Positions 11,836 to 21,975 of a stretch of DNA of 64,000 bases are shown in pieces. A model generated the notes under the pieces. It saw nothing but the letters and a program-made list of their open reading frames with translations. It had not been told where the DNA came from and did not search any database. Each line of letters opens with the position of its first letter. The first letter of the stretch is position 1. Position numbers and translations under genes: made by a program. The stretch is from Welwitschia mirabilis (lineage: Eukaryota; Gnetophyta; Gnetopsida; Welwitschiales), in NCBI GenBank assembly GCA_051453625.1, contig JBOZIK010000001.1:108535399-108599398 (forward strand). The letters are read 5' to 3'.

Positions 11836-13237
11836 TAAGGATCGATTTAAACTTAGAGGAAAAGGGTGAATGAGCTCCATCAAAATAAAATTTAAAAATA
11901 AATAATTTCATGGAAATGCATAATATAAACACCTTTCAAATAACGTGATTTTCCAACCTACATATGTCCACATATAGAGGGTAGCTTCTTCTCACATCTC
12001 TCGATATTCTTAACCTATAAGAAAATAGTGGTTTTTTAGTGCACCACCAACCTTATAATAAATGTGCATCTTTTTGTAAGGTAACACTCTTTCCTCCTCA
12101 AGGGAATAGTGGTTTTCATAGGAGTACCATAAACCTTACATAAAATAACTACCTAAAAGTACAATGACAAATGTGCACCCCTACAAGAATTGTCTTAAAA
12201 AGTATTTGATACTTAAGAAATGGAATTTATAATAATAAGATAGTCCATAATGAATAATAAAAAATGTAGTACAATAACAAGCTTGAATATTTGCTTTGAT
12301 GAATATTTGAGCTCCTTGATGTTGTTTTTATCACAAGTATGAATGAAAAATGCAGCAATGAAGATTCAAAAGTAAATGATAATAGTAGTGATAGCTCCTT
12401 TAACATGATGTCTTAATTCTTCATAAGAGAGTCTTTTACTTATGCAAGCTTTCTTTTGATATAATCATTAAGGGTCAAGAAATATTTATATTTCGGATTG
12501 ATTAATGAAGTGCCAAAAAAAGTTATTCTTTATTTGAATCAAGGCTTTATAGGATTGAAGAAGATCTAGTCATTTGAGTTAAAAGGTAGCTATTTGATTC
12601 TATAATTGCCATATAATGCATAGAAAACATCTATGTTTTGAGTAGGTATCTTCGCTTTTAATCGATGTGAACTTTAGTACAAGACATTTTTAATTTTGTA
12701 GAAATCTTCACTTTAGACATTTCCACTCTTGTAGATGTCTTGAATCAACTTGCCTAGATTCTGATGAATTTTGCATTGTAGTATCCTTGGACCTTTGTAA
12801 TCATGAATCTACAATGTACAAATTCATAGCTTACATAAGACATAAGATATTAGTCAAATACTAACTTAACTTTATTATCTATTTTAACTCAATATAGACA
12901 TCTTCAAGTATGTAGACATCTTCATCTATATCAGGTTCAAATCTTAGTTTAGTCATCTTGAATATAGTAGTCATCTTTTAGCCTATTACTTATTTTCTAG
13001 TACATGCAAGATGTATTTATATTTTTAGATGTATTCAATTAAGACATCTTTAATCTTCTAAACATCTTCAAATAAATGATTTTGCTATTTAGCATCTAAT
13101 CCTTTTCATGAGATGCTATCTCTAAATATCCATCATGATCTAGTGTTTATCAAGATCTCATTTACTTATAATTACTTCTTTACATAACGACACAACATAT
13201 TTGACAAGTGAAATTATAAAAACGATATTTTCCAATA
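11836..13237 (-). mobile_element. Copia element 1: 3' LTR
   Basis: About 1.4 kb, collinear over its length with 20125-21970. Shared anchors include GGATNRATTTAAACT at the left, CCTTATAATAAATG near 12050/20341, GATGTCTTGAATCAACTT near 12736/21476 and ATTTGACAAGTGRAAT near 13200/21930. The left end reads TAAGGA where the other LTR has TGAGGA, so the terminal TG is mutated here. On the plus strand the right end is CCAATA followed by ACA, which the other LTR lacks. Several AGACATCT/AGATGTCT motifs lie between 12640 and 13080. Confidence 0.8.
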
Positions 13238-13240
13238 ACA

Positions 13241-13251
13241 TTTTCCTTTTT
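13241..13251 (-). promoter_or_regulatory. Polypurine tract of copia element 1
   Basis: On the minus strand the 11 bases before the 3' LTR are all purine (AAAAAGGAAAA). In this family such a tract primes plus-strand DNA synthesis. Position directly at the LTR border supports the call. Confidence 0.7.
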
Positions 13252-14480
13252 GATAATGTCTAAACTTGGCAAATCTCATTAATACAAAATCATCTAAATA
13301 ACTAAAATCAAATAAAACATGTAATAGATAATTTTAATAATCATGATATGAGCTACTTAAAAATAGATAAAACACATAGATATATACCATTTTAGGAACA
13401 ATATAAAATAGAGTAATAAAATATAGGTGTATGAAATTGAGTTGTATGTCAATACTATATTATAACAAATGTGTTCATTAAAATAATTTGTCATCATATA
13501 AAAGTACTTTAATCACCAAATAATTAAAATATTGCATAGTTAAAAATGTGTCAATTATTTGCCAAAACTTTAACTAAATGTTATTACCATTAGTGCTAAT
13601 TTGCAAATGATTTGTTAATACTTCTCTACATTCTTAGATAATAGATCAAAGAAATATATACCTTGGAGTCTCTTAGTCCCCTTGCACATGTACCTCCATA
13701 GGAGCCTAATACTAATTAATGTTTTTGCTAAAAATTTTGCCAATAGAAAATGGAAATATGACTATAATTCTTAAGATGTCTTACTAAGAAATGTCTACAT
13801 AGGTCGAGATTTTTACAATAAAAGTTCTAGAAATTTTGAAAACATCTGTAACTAATGCAATCATAATAATAATAATTTCAAAAAAGAAAAATATCACACA
13901 CATAATNNNNNNNNNNNNNNNNNNNNNNNNNNNNNNNNNNNNNNNNNNNNNNNNNNNNNNNNNNNNNNNNNNNNNNNNNNNNNNNNNNNNNNNNNNNNNN
14001 NNNNNNAAATAATTAAAATATTGCATAGTTAAAAATGTGTCAATTATTTGCCGAAACTTTAACTAAATGTTATTACCATCAGTGCTAATTTGCAAATGAT
14101 TTGTCAATACTTCTTCACATTTTTAGATAGTAGATCAAAGGAATATATACCTTGAAGTCTCTTAGTCCCCTTGCATATGTGCCTCCATAGGAGCCTAATA
14201 CTAATTGATGTTTTGCTAAAAATTTTACCAATAGTAAATGGAAATATGTCTATAATTCTTAAGATGTCTTACTAAGAAATGTCTGCATAGGTTGAGATTT
14301 TTACAATAAAAGTTCTAAAAATTTTAAAAACATCTGTAACTAATGCAATCATAATAATAATAATTTTAAAAAAGAAAAATATCACACACATAATTTAACT
14401 TTAATTGAACCCACTACTTCTAATTCAAACCTCAACTCATAAGATAAATATAATGTGGAGTTGAGAATTTAATGACATTA
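13252..14480 (-). other. Copia element 1: non-coding 3' region with gap-flanking duplication
   Basis: No coding signal between the end of RNase H and the polypurine tract. 13518-13906 and 14007-14394 are near-identical blocks of about 388 bp around a 100-N run (13907-14006), so half of this length is probably an assembly duplicate. Confidence 0.65.
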
Positions 14481-15469
14481 CCTATGTACTTACCTAATTA
14501 GAAAAGGACTAATCCCCAATTTTTTATACAATTATACATATCCTTTAGTACTTAGAGGTTTTGTAAATATGTCTACAAGTTAATCATCTATGCTAATGTA
14601 TTGCATTGTGATATCTTTGTTTTGAACATGCTCTCTGAGAAAGTGATATCAGATCTTAATGTGATTAGTTCTTGAGTATTGTATAGGATTCTTTAAGATT
14701 ATTAATGATACTCTTGTTATCACAATAGATAGGAATGTTATTCATGGAGAGATTAAAATTTTTTAATGTTTACTTCATCCATGGAAATTGTACCCATCAA
14801 GTTCTTGTAGTAATATACTTAGCCTCAACTATAGATAAGATGGTTGAGTTCTATTTCTTACTACTCCAAAATATTAGGTATTATTCAAGAAAAAAACATA
14901 TATCACTTGTGTTTATTCTATCATCTTTGAAACCTACCCAATACTCTACAAGAGCAAGTTAGGAGTTCTTTGAGTATCGAAGACTCCAATTAGTAGTATC
15001 TTTTAAGAAATGAATTTTTTTTGGATAGCTATAAGATGTGATTTTCTAGGATTACTTTGATAACATGCACAAATTTCTACACTTAACATAATATCATGTC
15101 AACTAGTTATAAGATATAAAAGACTATCAATCATACATTTTTATAGCTTTTGATCTACTTTCTTCTCATNNNNNNNNNNNNNNNNNNNNNNNNNNNNNNN
15201 NNNNNNNNNNNNNNNNNNNNNNNNNNNNNNNNNNNNNNNNNNNNNNNNNNNNNNNNNNNNNNNNNNNNNTGAGTATCGAAGACTCCAATTAGTAGTATCT
15301 TTTAAGAAATGAATTTTTTTTTGGATAGCTACAAGATGTGATTTTCTAGGATTACTTTGATAACATGAACAAATTCCTACACTTAACATAATATCATGTT
15401 AACTAGTTATAAGATATAAAATACTATTAATCATATATTTTTATAGCTTTTGATCTACTTTCTTCTCAT
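14480..15469 (-). pseudogene. Copia element 1: RNase H remnant
   Basis: Reading the minus strand, the copia RNase H region is plain: DSLLYL near 15120, then CACYQSNPRKSHLIAIQK near 15045, STILSIVEAKYI (the A-E-A-E-Y-like motif) near 14835, IPIYCDNKSIIN near 14730 and a HIYKTSKY-like end near 14565. Stops interrupt each piece. The stretch contains a gap-flanking duplication (14971-15169 versus 15270-15469), so part of the domain appears twice. The function would be removal of template RNA. Confidence 0.8.
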
Positions 15470-15479
15470 TTTCATCTTT

Positions 15480-16552
15480 GTTTAATTTGAGGTTTTGATT
15501 CATGGGATTACTGTNNNNNNNNNNNNNNNNNNNNNNNNNNNNNNNNNNNNNNNNNNNNNNNNNNNNNNNNNNNNNNNNNNNNNNNNNNNNNNNNNNNNNN
15601 NNNNNNNNNNNNNNTTTATAGCTTTTGATATTCTTTCTTATCATTTTCATATTTTTTCTATTTGTGGTTTTGATTCATGGGATTACCCTTTTATTTGTAA
15701 TTTTACAAACCATATTTGACTAGAAAATGTTTAACATATTTAGCTTATGAAATAAATGTACCTTACTTATGTTGGATAACTTGAAATCCCAAGAATTCAC
15801 TTAGTTCTTCCATAAGACTTATTTTGAATTCATGTTACATAATCTTATCAAATTTCTTATACAAATATTCATTAATAGCATCAAAAATTTTATCATCTAC
15901 ATAAATTTGAATAATAATAAAACATTTACTGTCCTTTTTAATGAATAATATCATATTTGATGTAGCTCTTTTGAAGCTATTTTAAATTAAATGACCTAAT
16001 ATTTTTTCATACCAAGCTCTTAGAGGTTATTTAAGACCATAAAAATCCTTCTTTAATTTGTATACATGATCAAAGTTTTGTGAGTTAGTGAAGCCATCCA
16101 CTTGTTCAACATATACTTTTCTTAAATATTTCCATTAAGAAAAGTACTTTTGACATTTATTTGATAAATTTTAAAACCTTTCATACAAGTAAAAGCTAGA
16201 AGCATTCTTATTAATTCCATACAAGTCACAAGAGAAAAGGTTTCTTCAAAATCAATATCTTTCTTAATTCTAAGCTTTTACCACTAATCTTTCTTTATTT
16301 TTAATAACATTTTCATGCTTATTTGTTTTATTCCTGAAAACCCACTTAGTACTAATAATGATTTATTATAAGGTCTTGAAGTAAGTTTCCAAACATTACA
16401 TCTTTCAAATTGATTAAGCTCTTATTACATAGAAACCATTCAATGTTCATCATTTTCTACTTCTTTGAAAGTTTTAGGTTCAACTTGAGAGATATAAGCT
16501 GCACAACCATAAAATTATCTAGCATGGCTTCTAATTTGAATGCTAATATAAG
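15480..16552 (-). pseudogene. Copia element 1: reverse transcriptase remnant
   Basis: The minus strand reads through a copia RT: NQFERCNVWKL near 16390, DIDFEETFSLVTCMELIRM near 16255, MKGFKIYQINVKSTFLNGN near 16175, then the catalytic box Y-V-D-D at 15892-15903, complete, followed by GFQVIQ-like and GTFIS-like segments near 15775-15720. Few stops separate these, so this is one of the better kept domains in the window. The RT end is repeated around a 100-N run (15515-15614). At its N-terminal side the frame runs into another 100-N run (16553-16652). Confidence 0.85.
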
Positions 16553-16652
16553 NNNNNNNNNNNNNNNNNNNNNNNNNNNNNNNNNNNNNNNNNNNNNNNN
16601 NNNNNNNNNNNNNNNNNNNNNNNNNNNNNNNNNNNNNNNNNNNNNNNNNNNN

Positions 16653-16904
16653 TTAATGTTTTGCAGGAAATTTTTCTAAACAATATTAAGTATTCAGATT
16701 TATTCAAAATGTTGTAGATTATTATGGAGATTTGCATATGTCCATCCTTTTCATCATAGCTCTCCATTATCATAGAAATCAAGCATTTATCTATCTATTT
16801 ACCTGCAATACAACTTGAAATACCCTATAAAATATGCATAAGTTGGCAGTGCAATACTATTATATTAGAAAGTCTTGGAATAATCTTTCAAACATTGCAT
16901 ATTT
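16653..16904. other. Extra ~250 bp segment inside the copia RT N-terminus
   Basis: The block 16404-16552 before the gap recurs at 16905-17051, but here about 250 bp of unrelated sequence sits between the gap and the second copy. I see no coding similarity in it. It could be an allelic insertion or misplaced contig end. Confidence 0.45.
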
Positions 16905-17059
16905 TAAATTTATTAAGCTCTTCTTGCATAGAAACTATCCATTGTTCATCATTTTCTACTTCTTTGAAAGTTTTAGGTTTAACTTGAGAGATATAAGCTA
17001 CACAACCATAAAATTCTCTAGCATGACTTCTAATTTTAATGCTAATATAAGGACTTGCT

Positions 17060-18150
17060 ATGATGTTGATTATGGAGGGACTATTCCATAGTCATATCAT
17101 GGTTGATGGATTTTCCTTTTCTAATTGTTCTTCTTTTTCTTCCTCATTTTTAGATTAAACTTGATATTGTCTAGAGGTTGAATGATTTGTACATGTATAG
17201 AGTCATCTTTCACATTTACTAGATTTAGTTTAATATTGTTTATTTTGACATTTATAATTTCTCAACTACATGGATTCTATTATTGTACACCTTGTAAGCC
17301 TTACTAATTATAGAATATCATAGAAAAATTCCTTCATCAACTTTTGAATCAAATTTTCTTAAATTATTTATTTTATAAAGAATAACACATTTTGAGATAA
17401 AAATATAAAAGTAATTAAAAGAATTTTTTCTACCTAACTATAACTCAAAGATGTTTTAGAAGTAAATCTTCGTATCATAAGTCTGTTGGAAACATAACAC
17501 GCTTTATTGATTGCTTCTATTAAAAAATGATATGGTACGTTTTTATCATACATCATCATCCTTACCATATCATTGAGAACTCTAGTCTTTTTTTTAGCTA
17601 CCCCATTTTTGTGTGGAGTTCATGAAGCAAATAATTAATGTAGAATACCAAATTATACACATAGTTCTCCAAATTTTGCATTTTTTAATTTGATTTCATT
17701 ATCACTTATTATCATTTTGATCCTATATTCCTTTTAATTTTGCAACATGATGCACAACTTGGTAAAAGTGTTAAAAGCCTCATCCTTATTTGTAAGGAAG
17801 GCTACCCATTTAAAATGAAAAACATCATCTAACACTATCAAATAATATCTTTTCTTACCTAATCTTTCAATAGATAAAGGATCAACAATGTCTAAATGTA
17901 ATAGATCTAATGAACATTCAGTAGAAACAATATTTTTCTTACCAAATTTTTCCTTTATCTACTTCCCTTTCTGACATGATTCATAGGTCTAATTATCAAT
18001 GTTTTTAAACTTGAAAATTCATCTTACCAATTCCTTTATAAATACGATTTTGAAAATATCTTTGTTCACATGACCAAATTTCCTATGCCATAACTCTACT
18101 TCATCTATTTTGCTAAGAAAACAATTGGTTCCATTGTAACATGTATTTTA
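17060..18150 (-). pseudogene. Copia element 1: integrase remnant
   Basis: On the minus strand: LDLLHLDIVDPLSIERLGKK (first catalytic Asp) near 17910-17850, a DEAFNTFTKLC segment near 17780, IKMIISDNEIKLKNAKFGEL (second Asp, S-D-N in place of S-D-H/N-G) near 17720-17660, TPHKNGVAKKKTRVLNDM (Q-N-G-V-x-E-like motif with the expected Glu replaced by Lys) near 17615-17560, and KVDEGIF near 17335 from the C-terminal portion. The enzyme would insert the element's cDNA. The Lys at the third acidic position and several stops mean it is inactive. Confidence 0.85.
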
Positions 18151-18159
18151 CAAGATAGT

Positions 18160-18900
18160 ATTATAAACATTTGATTTTCTCACTTCAGTAAATAAAACTT
18201 TAATAAAATTTTATTCTCTTATAAAGAAAATCATTTTTTTATAAATGTAAGAAAAAAATTTGCATTATAGAGTTGAATTACACTTAAGAGATTATGTTGC
18301 AAACCTTTTATAAAAATACATGTTTTACCTCTAGTAAATTATCTCCTCCAATGATACTAATTCCTTGGATTAGAGATTTTATGTGGTCTCCAAAGGTAAC
18401 AACTCCTCNNNNNNNNNNNNNNNNNNNNNNNNNNNNNNNNNNNNNNNNNNNNNNNNNNNNNNNNNNNNNNNNNNNNNNNNNNNNNNNNNNNNNNNNNNNN
18501 NNNNNNNNAGACAATCATTTTTTTATAAATGTAACAAAAAAAATTGCATTATAGAGTTGAATTACACTTAAGAAATTATGTTGCAAACCTTTTATAAAAA
18601 ATACATGTTTTACCTCTAGTAAGTTATCTTCTCTAATGATACTAATGCCCTGGATTAGAGATTTTATGTGGTCTCCAAAGATAACAACTCCTCTATATTG
18701 TTCCACCAAAGTAGTGAAGTTATATTTGTCTTCCGTCATGTGTCTTGAGAATCTACTATCAACATACCATGCATGCTTCTTCACTGCTTTAAGCACTATT
18801 TGAGCTAAAAGTACTATTTTTAATTTTGATACCCATACTTTCTTGGTTTGTTTTGTATAAATCATTATACCATTCTACTTAGCCTTTTGGCATTATTAGT
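18160..18900 (-). pseudogene. Copia element 1: protease and pre-integrase remnant
   Basis: The minus-strand frame at 18515-18865 (116 codons) is a copia protease: KKHAWYVDSRFSRHMTEDK contains the active-site D-S-x motif (D-S-R, Gly replaced), followed by VVIFGDHIKSLIQGI and the L-Q-H-N-F-L-S-V segment that begins the pre-integrase domain. The last 200 bp repeats on the other side of a 100-N run (18226-18408 versus 18509-18693). The Gly-to-Arg change next to the catalytic Asp should inactivate it. Confidence 0.85.
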
Positions 18901-19533
18901 ATAATACTTACTTTTAATTTTCATTAGATATCTATACTGATAATGATCTCTATTATGTTAATAATAGTAAATAATATTACTTATATACATAAAGTATTAA
19001 TACCTTGACTTGTAGTTCCATTTATCCAATAAGAAAGTTGAAGTGCTTGTTGTAGCTTCATTACATTCCAAACCANNNNNNNNNNNNNNNNNNNNNNNNN
19101 NNNNNNNNNNNNNNNNNNNNNNNNNNNNNNNNNNNNNNNNNNNNNNNNNNNNNNNNNNNNNNNNNNNNNNNNNNNNNNNNNNNNNNNNNNNNNNNNNNNN
19201 NNNNNNNNNNNNNNNNNNNNNNNNNNNNNNNNNNNNNNNNNNNNNNNNNNNNNNNNNNNNNNNNNNNNNNNNNNNNNNNNNNNNNNNNNNNNNNNNNNNN
19301 NNNNNNNNNNNNNNNNNNNNNNNNNNNNNNNNNNNNNNNNNNNNNNNNNNNNNNNNNNNNNNNNNNNNNNNNNNNNNNNNNNNNNNNNNNNNNNNNNNNN
19401 NNNNNNNNNNNNNNNNNNNNNNNNNNNNNNNNNNNNNNNNNNNNNNNNNNNNNNNNNNNNNNNNNNNNNNNNNNNNNNNNNNNNNNNNNNNNNNNNNNNN
19501 NNNNNNNNNNNNNNNNNNNNNNNNNNNNNNNNN

Positions 19534-20105
19534 CACTATTGCTATTTGAGCATCTACACTATCTAAGTATGGTATTTAAAGTTCCCTTTTCTTAGGTGAG
19601 TTTCTTATTGGTATGCTTTTACTTTAATAATTCCTATCTTACACTCTTCAATTCAAATGTTAATCTACTAATCTTAGCTTTAAGAGCTAAGTTTTCTGAA
19701 GATAATTTATTTCTAATATTCTTTTGTTCTTCATAAGATTATGTACAAGTATGAAGTAAGTTTTTCATTTTAACACATATCTTTTCTAGTTAAATGCAAT
19801 CTTTAGAAATTAGTTCATACCTTTATTGAAAATATAAACCTGTGTCATCTTCACTATCTATTTCATCTTCGTCTTGAGAATGAGAAATGGCCATGAGAGT
19901 AGGATATGTTATGTTTCTTCATTAGACATTTTTCTCCCTGTTGTATTTTTTGTAAATATTTTTTCTTTGTTTCTCCAACCCTTAAACTCATAAGATTATA
20001 AGAACATCCATATCCTAATCTTCCAATAGGCACAGTTTATTCATTTGAAGAGTGAAGATCTAATGAATGCATATTTCACTTAAGAAAGTTACTCCTTTTT
20101 ATGAG
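19534..20105 (-). pseudogene. Copia element 1: shortened gag remnant
   Basis: The N-terminal piece (NCAYWKIRIWMFL near 20030-19995) matches the start of SIRE/Maximus gag (Y-W-K motif). Only about 110 bp later the frame already reads LMAISHSQDEDEIDSED (19890-19850), which belongs after the zinc knuckle. Next come a Lys/Glu-rich, coiled-coil-like stretch (CVKMKNLLHTC, SSENLALKAKISRLTFELK) down to about 19640. The central gag region and CCHC knuckle seem to be missing, which suggests an internal deletion of several hundred bp. A 458-base N run (19076-19533) lies on the 3' side and may hide the rest of the C-terminus. Confidence 0.65.
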
Positions 20106-20107
20106 TA

Positions 20108-20122
20108 CTTACTTTGATACCA
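20108..20122 (-). promoter_or_regulatory. Primer binding site of copia element 1
   Basis: The minus strand reads TGGTATCAAAGTAAG two bases inside the 5' LTR. It agrees at 10 of 12 positions with TGGTATCAGAGC, the complement of plant initiator-Met tRNA used by Ty1/copia elements. It fixes orientation and the inner LTR border. Confidence 0.8.
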
Positions 20123-20124
20123 CT

Positions 20125-21970
20125 TGAGGATTAATTTAAACTCAAAAGAGAGAAGTGAATGAGTTTCATCAAATAAAAATTTAAAAATGGATAACTATAC
20201 AGAAATTCATAATACAAATACCTTATCAAATAATGTGGTCTTCTAATGGGTTACATCTATACATAAAGGATAACTTTTTCTCATACCTCTAGATATTATT
20301 AATCTACAAGCAAATAGTATTTTTCTAGTGTACCATCGACCTTATAATAAATGATAGTCTCATTATAAGACAGCACTCTCTCCCCTTTAAGGAAATAGTG
20401 GTTTTCATAGGAACACCACAAATTTTACATCAAATAAGTGCCTAAAAGCATAATGACAAATGAACACCCCTATAAGGATTGCCTTATAAAGTATTTAAAA
20501 TTCAAAAATAGACTTTACAATAATATTTAGTAATAAGATAGTCCATAATGAATAGCCAAAACTGGAGTACAATAATAAGCCTGAATATTTGCTTTAATGA
20601 AGATTTAAGATCTTTAATGATGTTATTATCATAAGTATAAATGAAGAATGCAAAAATGAAGATCCAAAAGTGAAGGCTAATAGCAATGATGGATCCTTTA
20701 CAATGATGCCTTGATTCTTCATGAGGAGAGTCTTTTACTCATGCAATCTTTGTTTTGATCTAATTATTGAGATTCAAGAAATATTTGTATTTCCANNNNN
20801 NNNNNGTGATTAAAAAAAAGTTCTTCTTTACTCCATAATGTCAAGGCTTTATGGGGTTGAATAAATTATAGTTGTTTGAGCCTAAAAGGTAGTCATTTGA
20901 TTTTGTAACTATAATGTAATATATAGCTAATGCCTATGTTTTAGGTATGTGTCTTTACTTTTAATTAATGTGAAATTTGGTTCAAAATGTTTTGAATTTG
21001 TTAGACATTTTCACTTTCGATATCTTTACTTTTATAGATGNNNNNNNNNNNNNNNNNNNNNNNNNNNNNNNNNNNNNNNNNNNNNNNNNNNNNNNNNNNN
21101 NNNNNNNNNNNNNNNNNNNNNNNNNNNNNNNNNNNNNNNNNNNNNNNNNNNNNNNNNNNNNNNNNNNNNNNNNNNNNNNNNNNNNNNNNNNNNNNNNNNN
21201 NNNNNNNNNNNNNNNNNNNNNNNATTTCCAACTAATCAATGAAGTGATAAAAAAAAGTCCTTCTTTATTTCATGATGTCAAGGATTTATAGGGTTGAATA
21301 AATTATAGCTGTTGGAGCCTAATAGATAGTCATTTAATTTTGTAACTATAATGTAATATATAGCTAATGCCTACGTTTTAGGTGTGTGTCTTTACTTTTA
21401 ATTAACATGAAATTTGGTTCAAGATGTCTTGAATTTTTTAGACATTTTCACTCTAGACATANNNACTTGTATAGATGTCTTGAATCAACTTACCCAGATT
21501 CTAATCAATGTTTCACTATAGTATCCTTGAACCTTTGTGGTCATCAATTTGTAATGTACAAGTTCATAACTCATCTAAAACATAAGATATTAGTCAAAAA
21601 CTAAATTGATTCTATTACCTATTGTAGCTCACTATTTCAAGTATGTAGACGTCTTTATCTATGTTAGGGTCAACTCTCAGTTTAATCGTCTTAAATATAA
21701 TAGTAATCTTTTACCATGTCACTTATTTTCCAATACATGCAAGATGTCTTTAGATTTCTAGACATCTTTACTTGAGATGTCTTTAATATTTTAGATGTAG
21801 TTAAACAATTAATTTTGTTGTTTATAATCTAATTCTTTTCATGAGATGTTATTTCTAAAGATCCATTATGATATAGAATTTATCAAGGTTTGATTTTACT
21901 TATAATGACCTATCTACATAATGACATAAATGTTTGACAAGTGGAATGATCAAAGCTAGGTTTTCCAATA
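20125..21970 (-). mobile_element. Copia element 1: 5' LTR
   Basis: Collinear with the 3' LTR at 11836-13237. The inner end is intact (minus strand ends ...TCCTCA). The length is swollen: 20788-21040 and 21224-21477 are near-copies around a 183-N run, and a 10-N run lies at 20796-20805. Without these it is about 1.4 kb like its partner. Runs of AGACATCT/AGATGTCT-type motifs occur between 21430 and 21800. Confidence 0.8.
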
Positions 21971-21975
21971 GATGA
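21971..21975. repeat. Target site duplication, right copy
   Basis: GATGA follows the outer end of the 5' LTR and matches 11831-11835. Confidence 0.65.

Larger units (their letters stand above)
11831..21975 (-). mobile_element. Copia element 1: near-complete Ty1/copia retrotransposon
   Basis: Minus-strand element with, in transcription order: 5' LTR (20125-21970), Met-initiator-type primer site (20108-20122), gag, protease, integrase, RT, RNase H, polypurine tract (13241-13251) and 3' LTR (11836-13237). Domain order protease-integrase-RT-RNase H defines Ty1/copia. The pentamer GATGA flanks both ends (11831-11835 and 21971-21975). The coding wording is closest to the SIRE/Maximus group. Span is about 10.1 kb including roughly 1.2 kb of N and several gap-flanking duplications, so the true element is shorter. 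LTR divergence is large (about a quarter of positions by eye), so the insertion is old. Confidence 0.85.

Noticed and set aside
18997-19549. Long open frames across N runs (also 62377-63085, 57730-58137, 25933-26394, 20949-21291)
   Set aside because: Most of their length is unknown sequence; they are artefacts of translating N.
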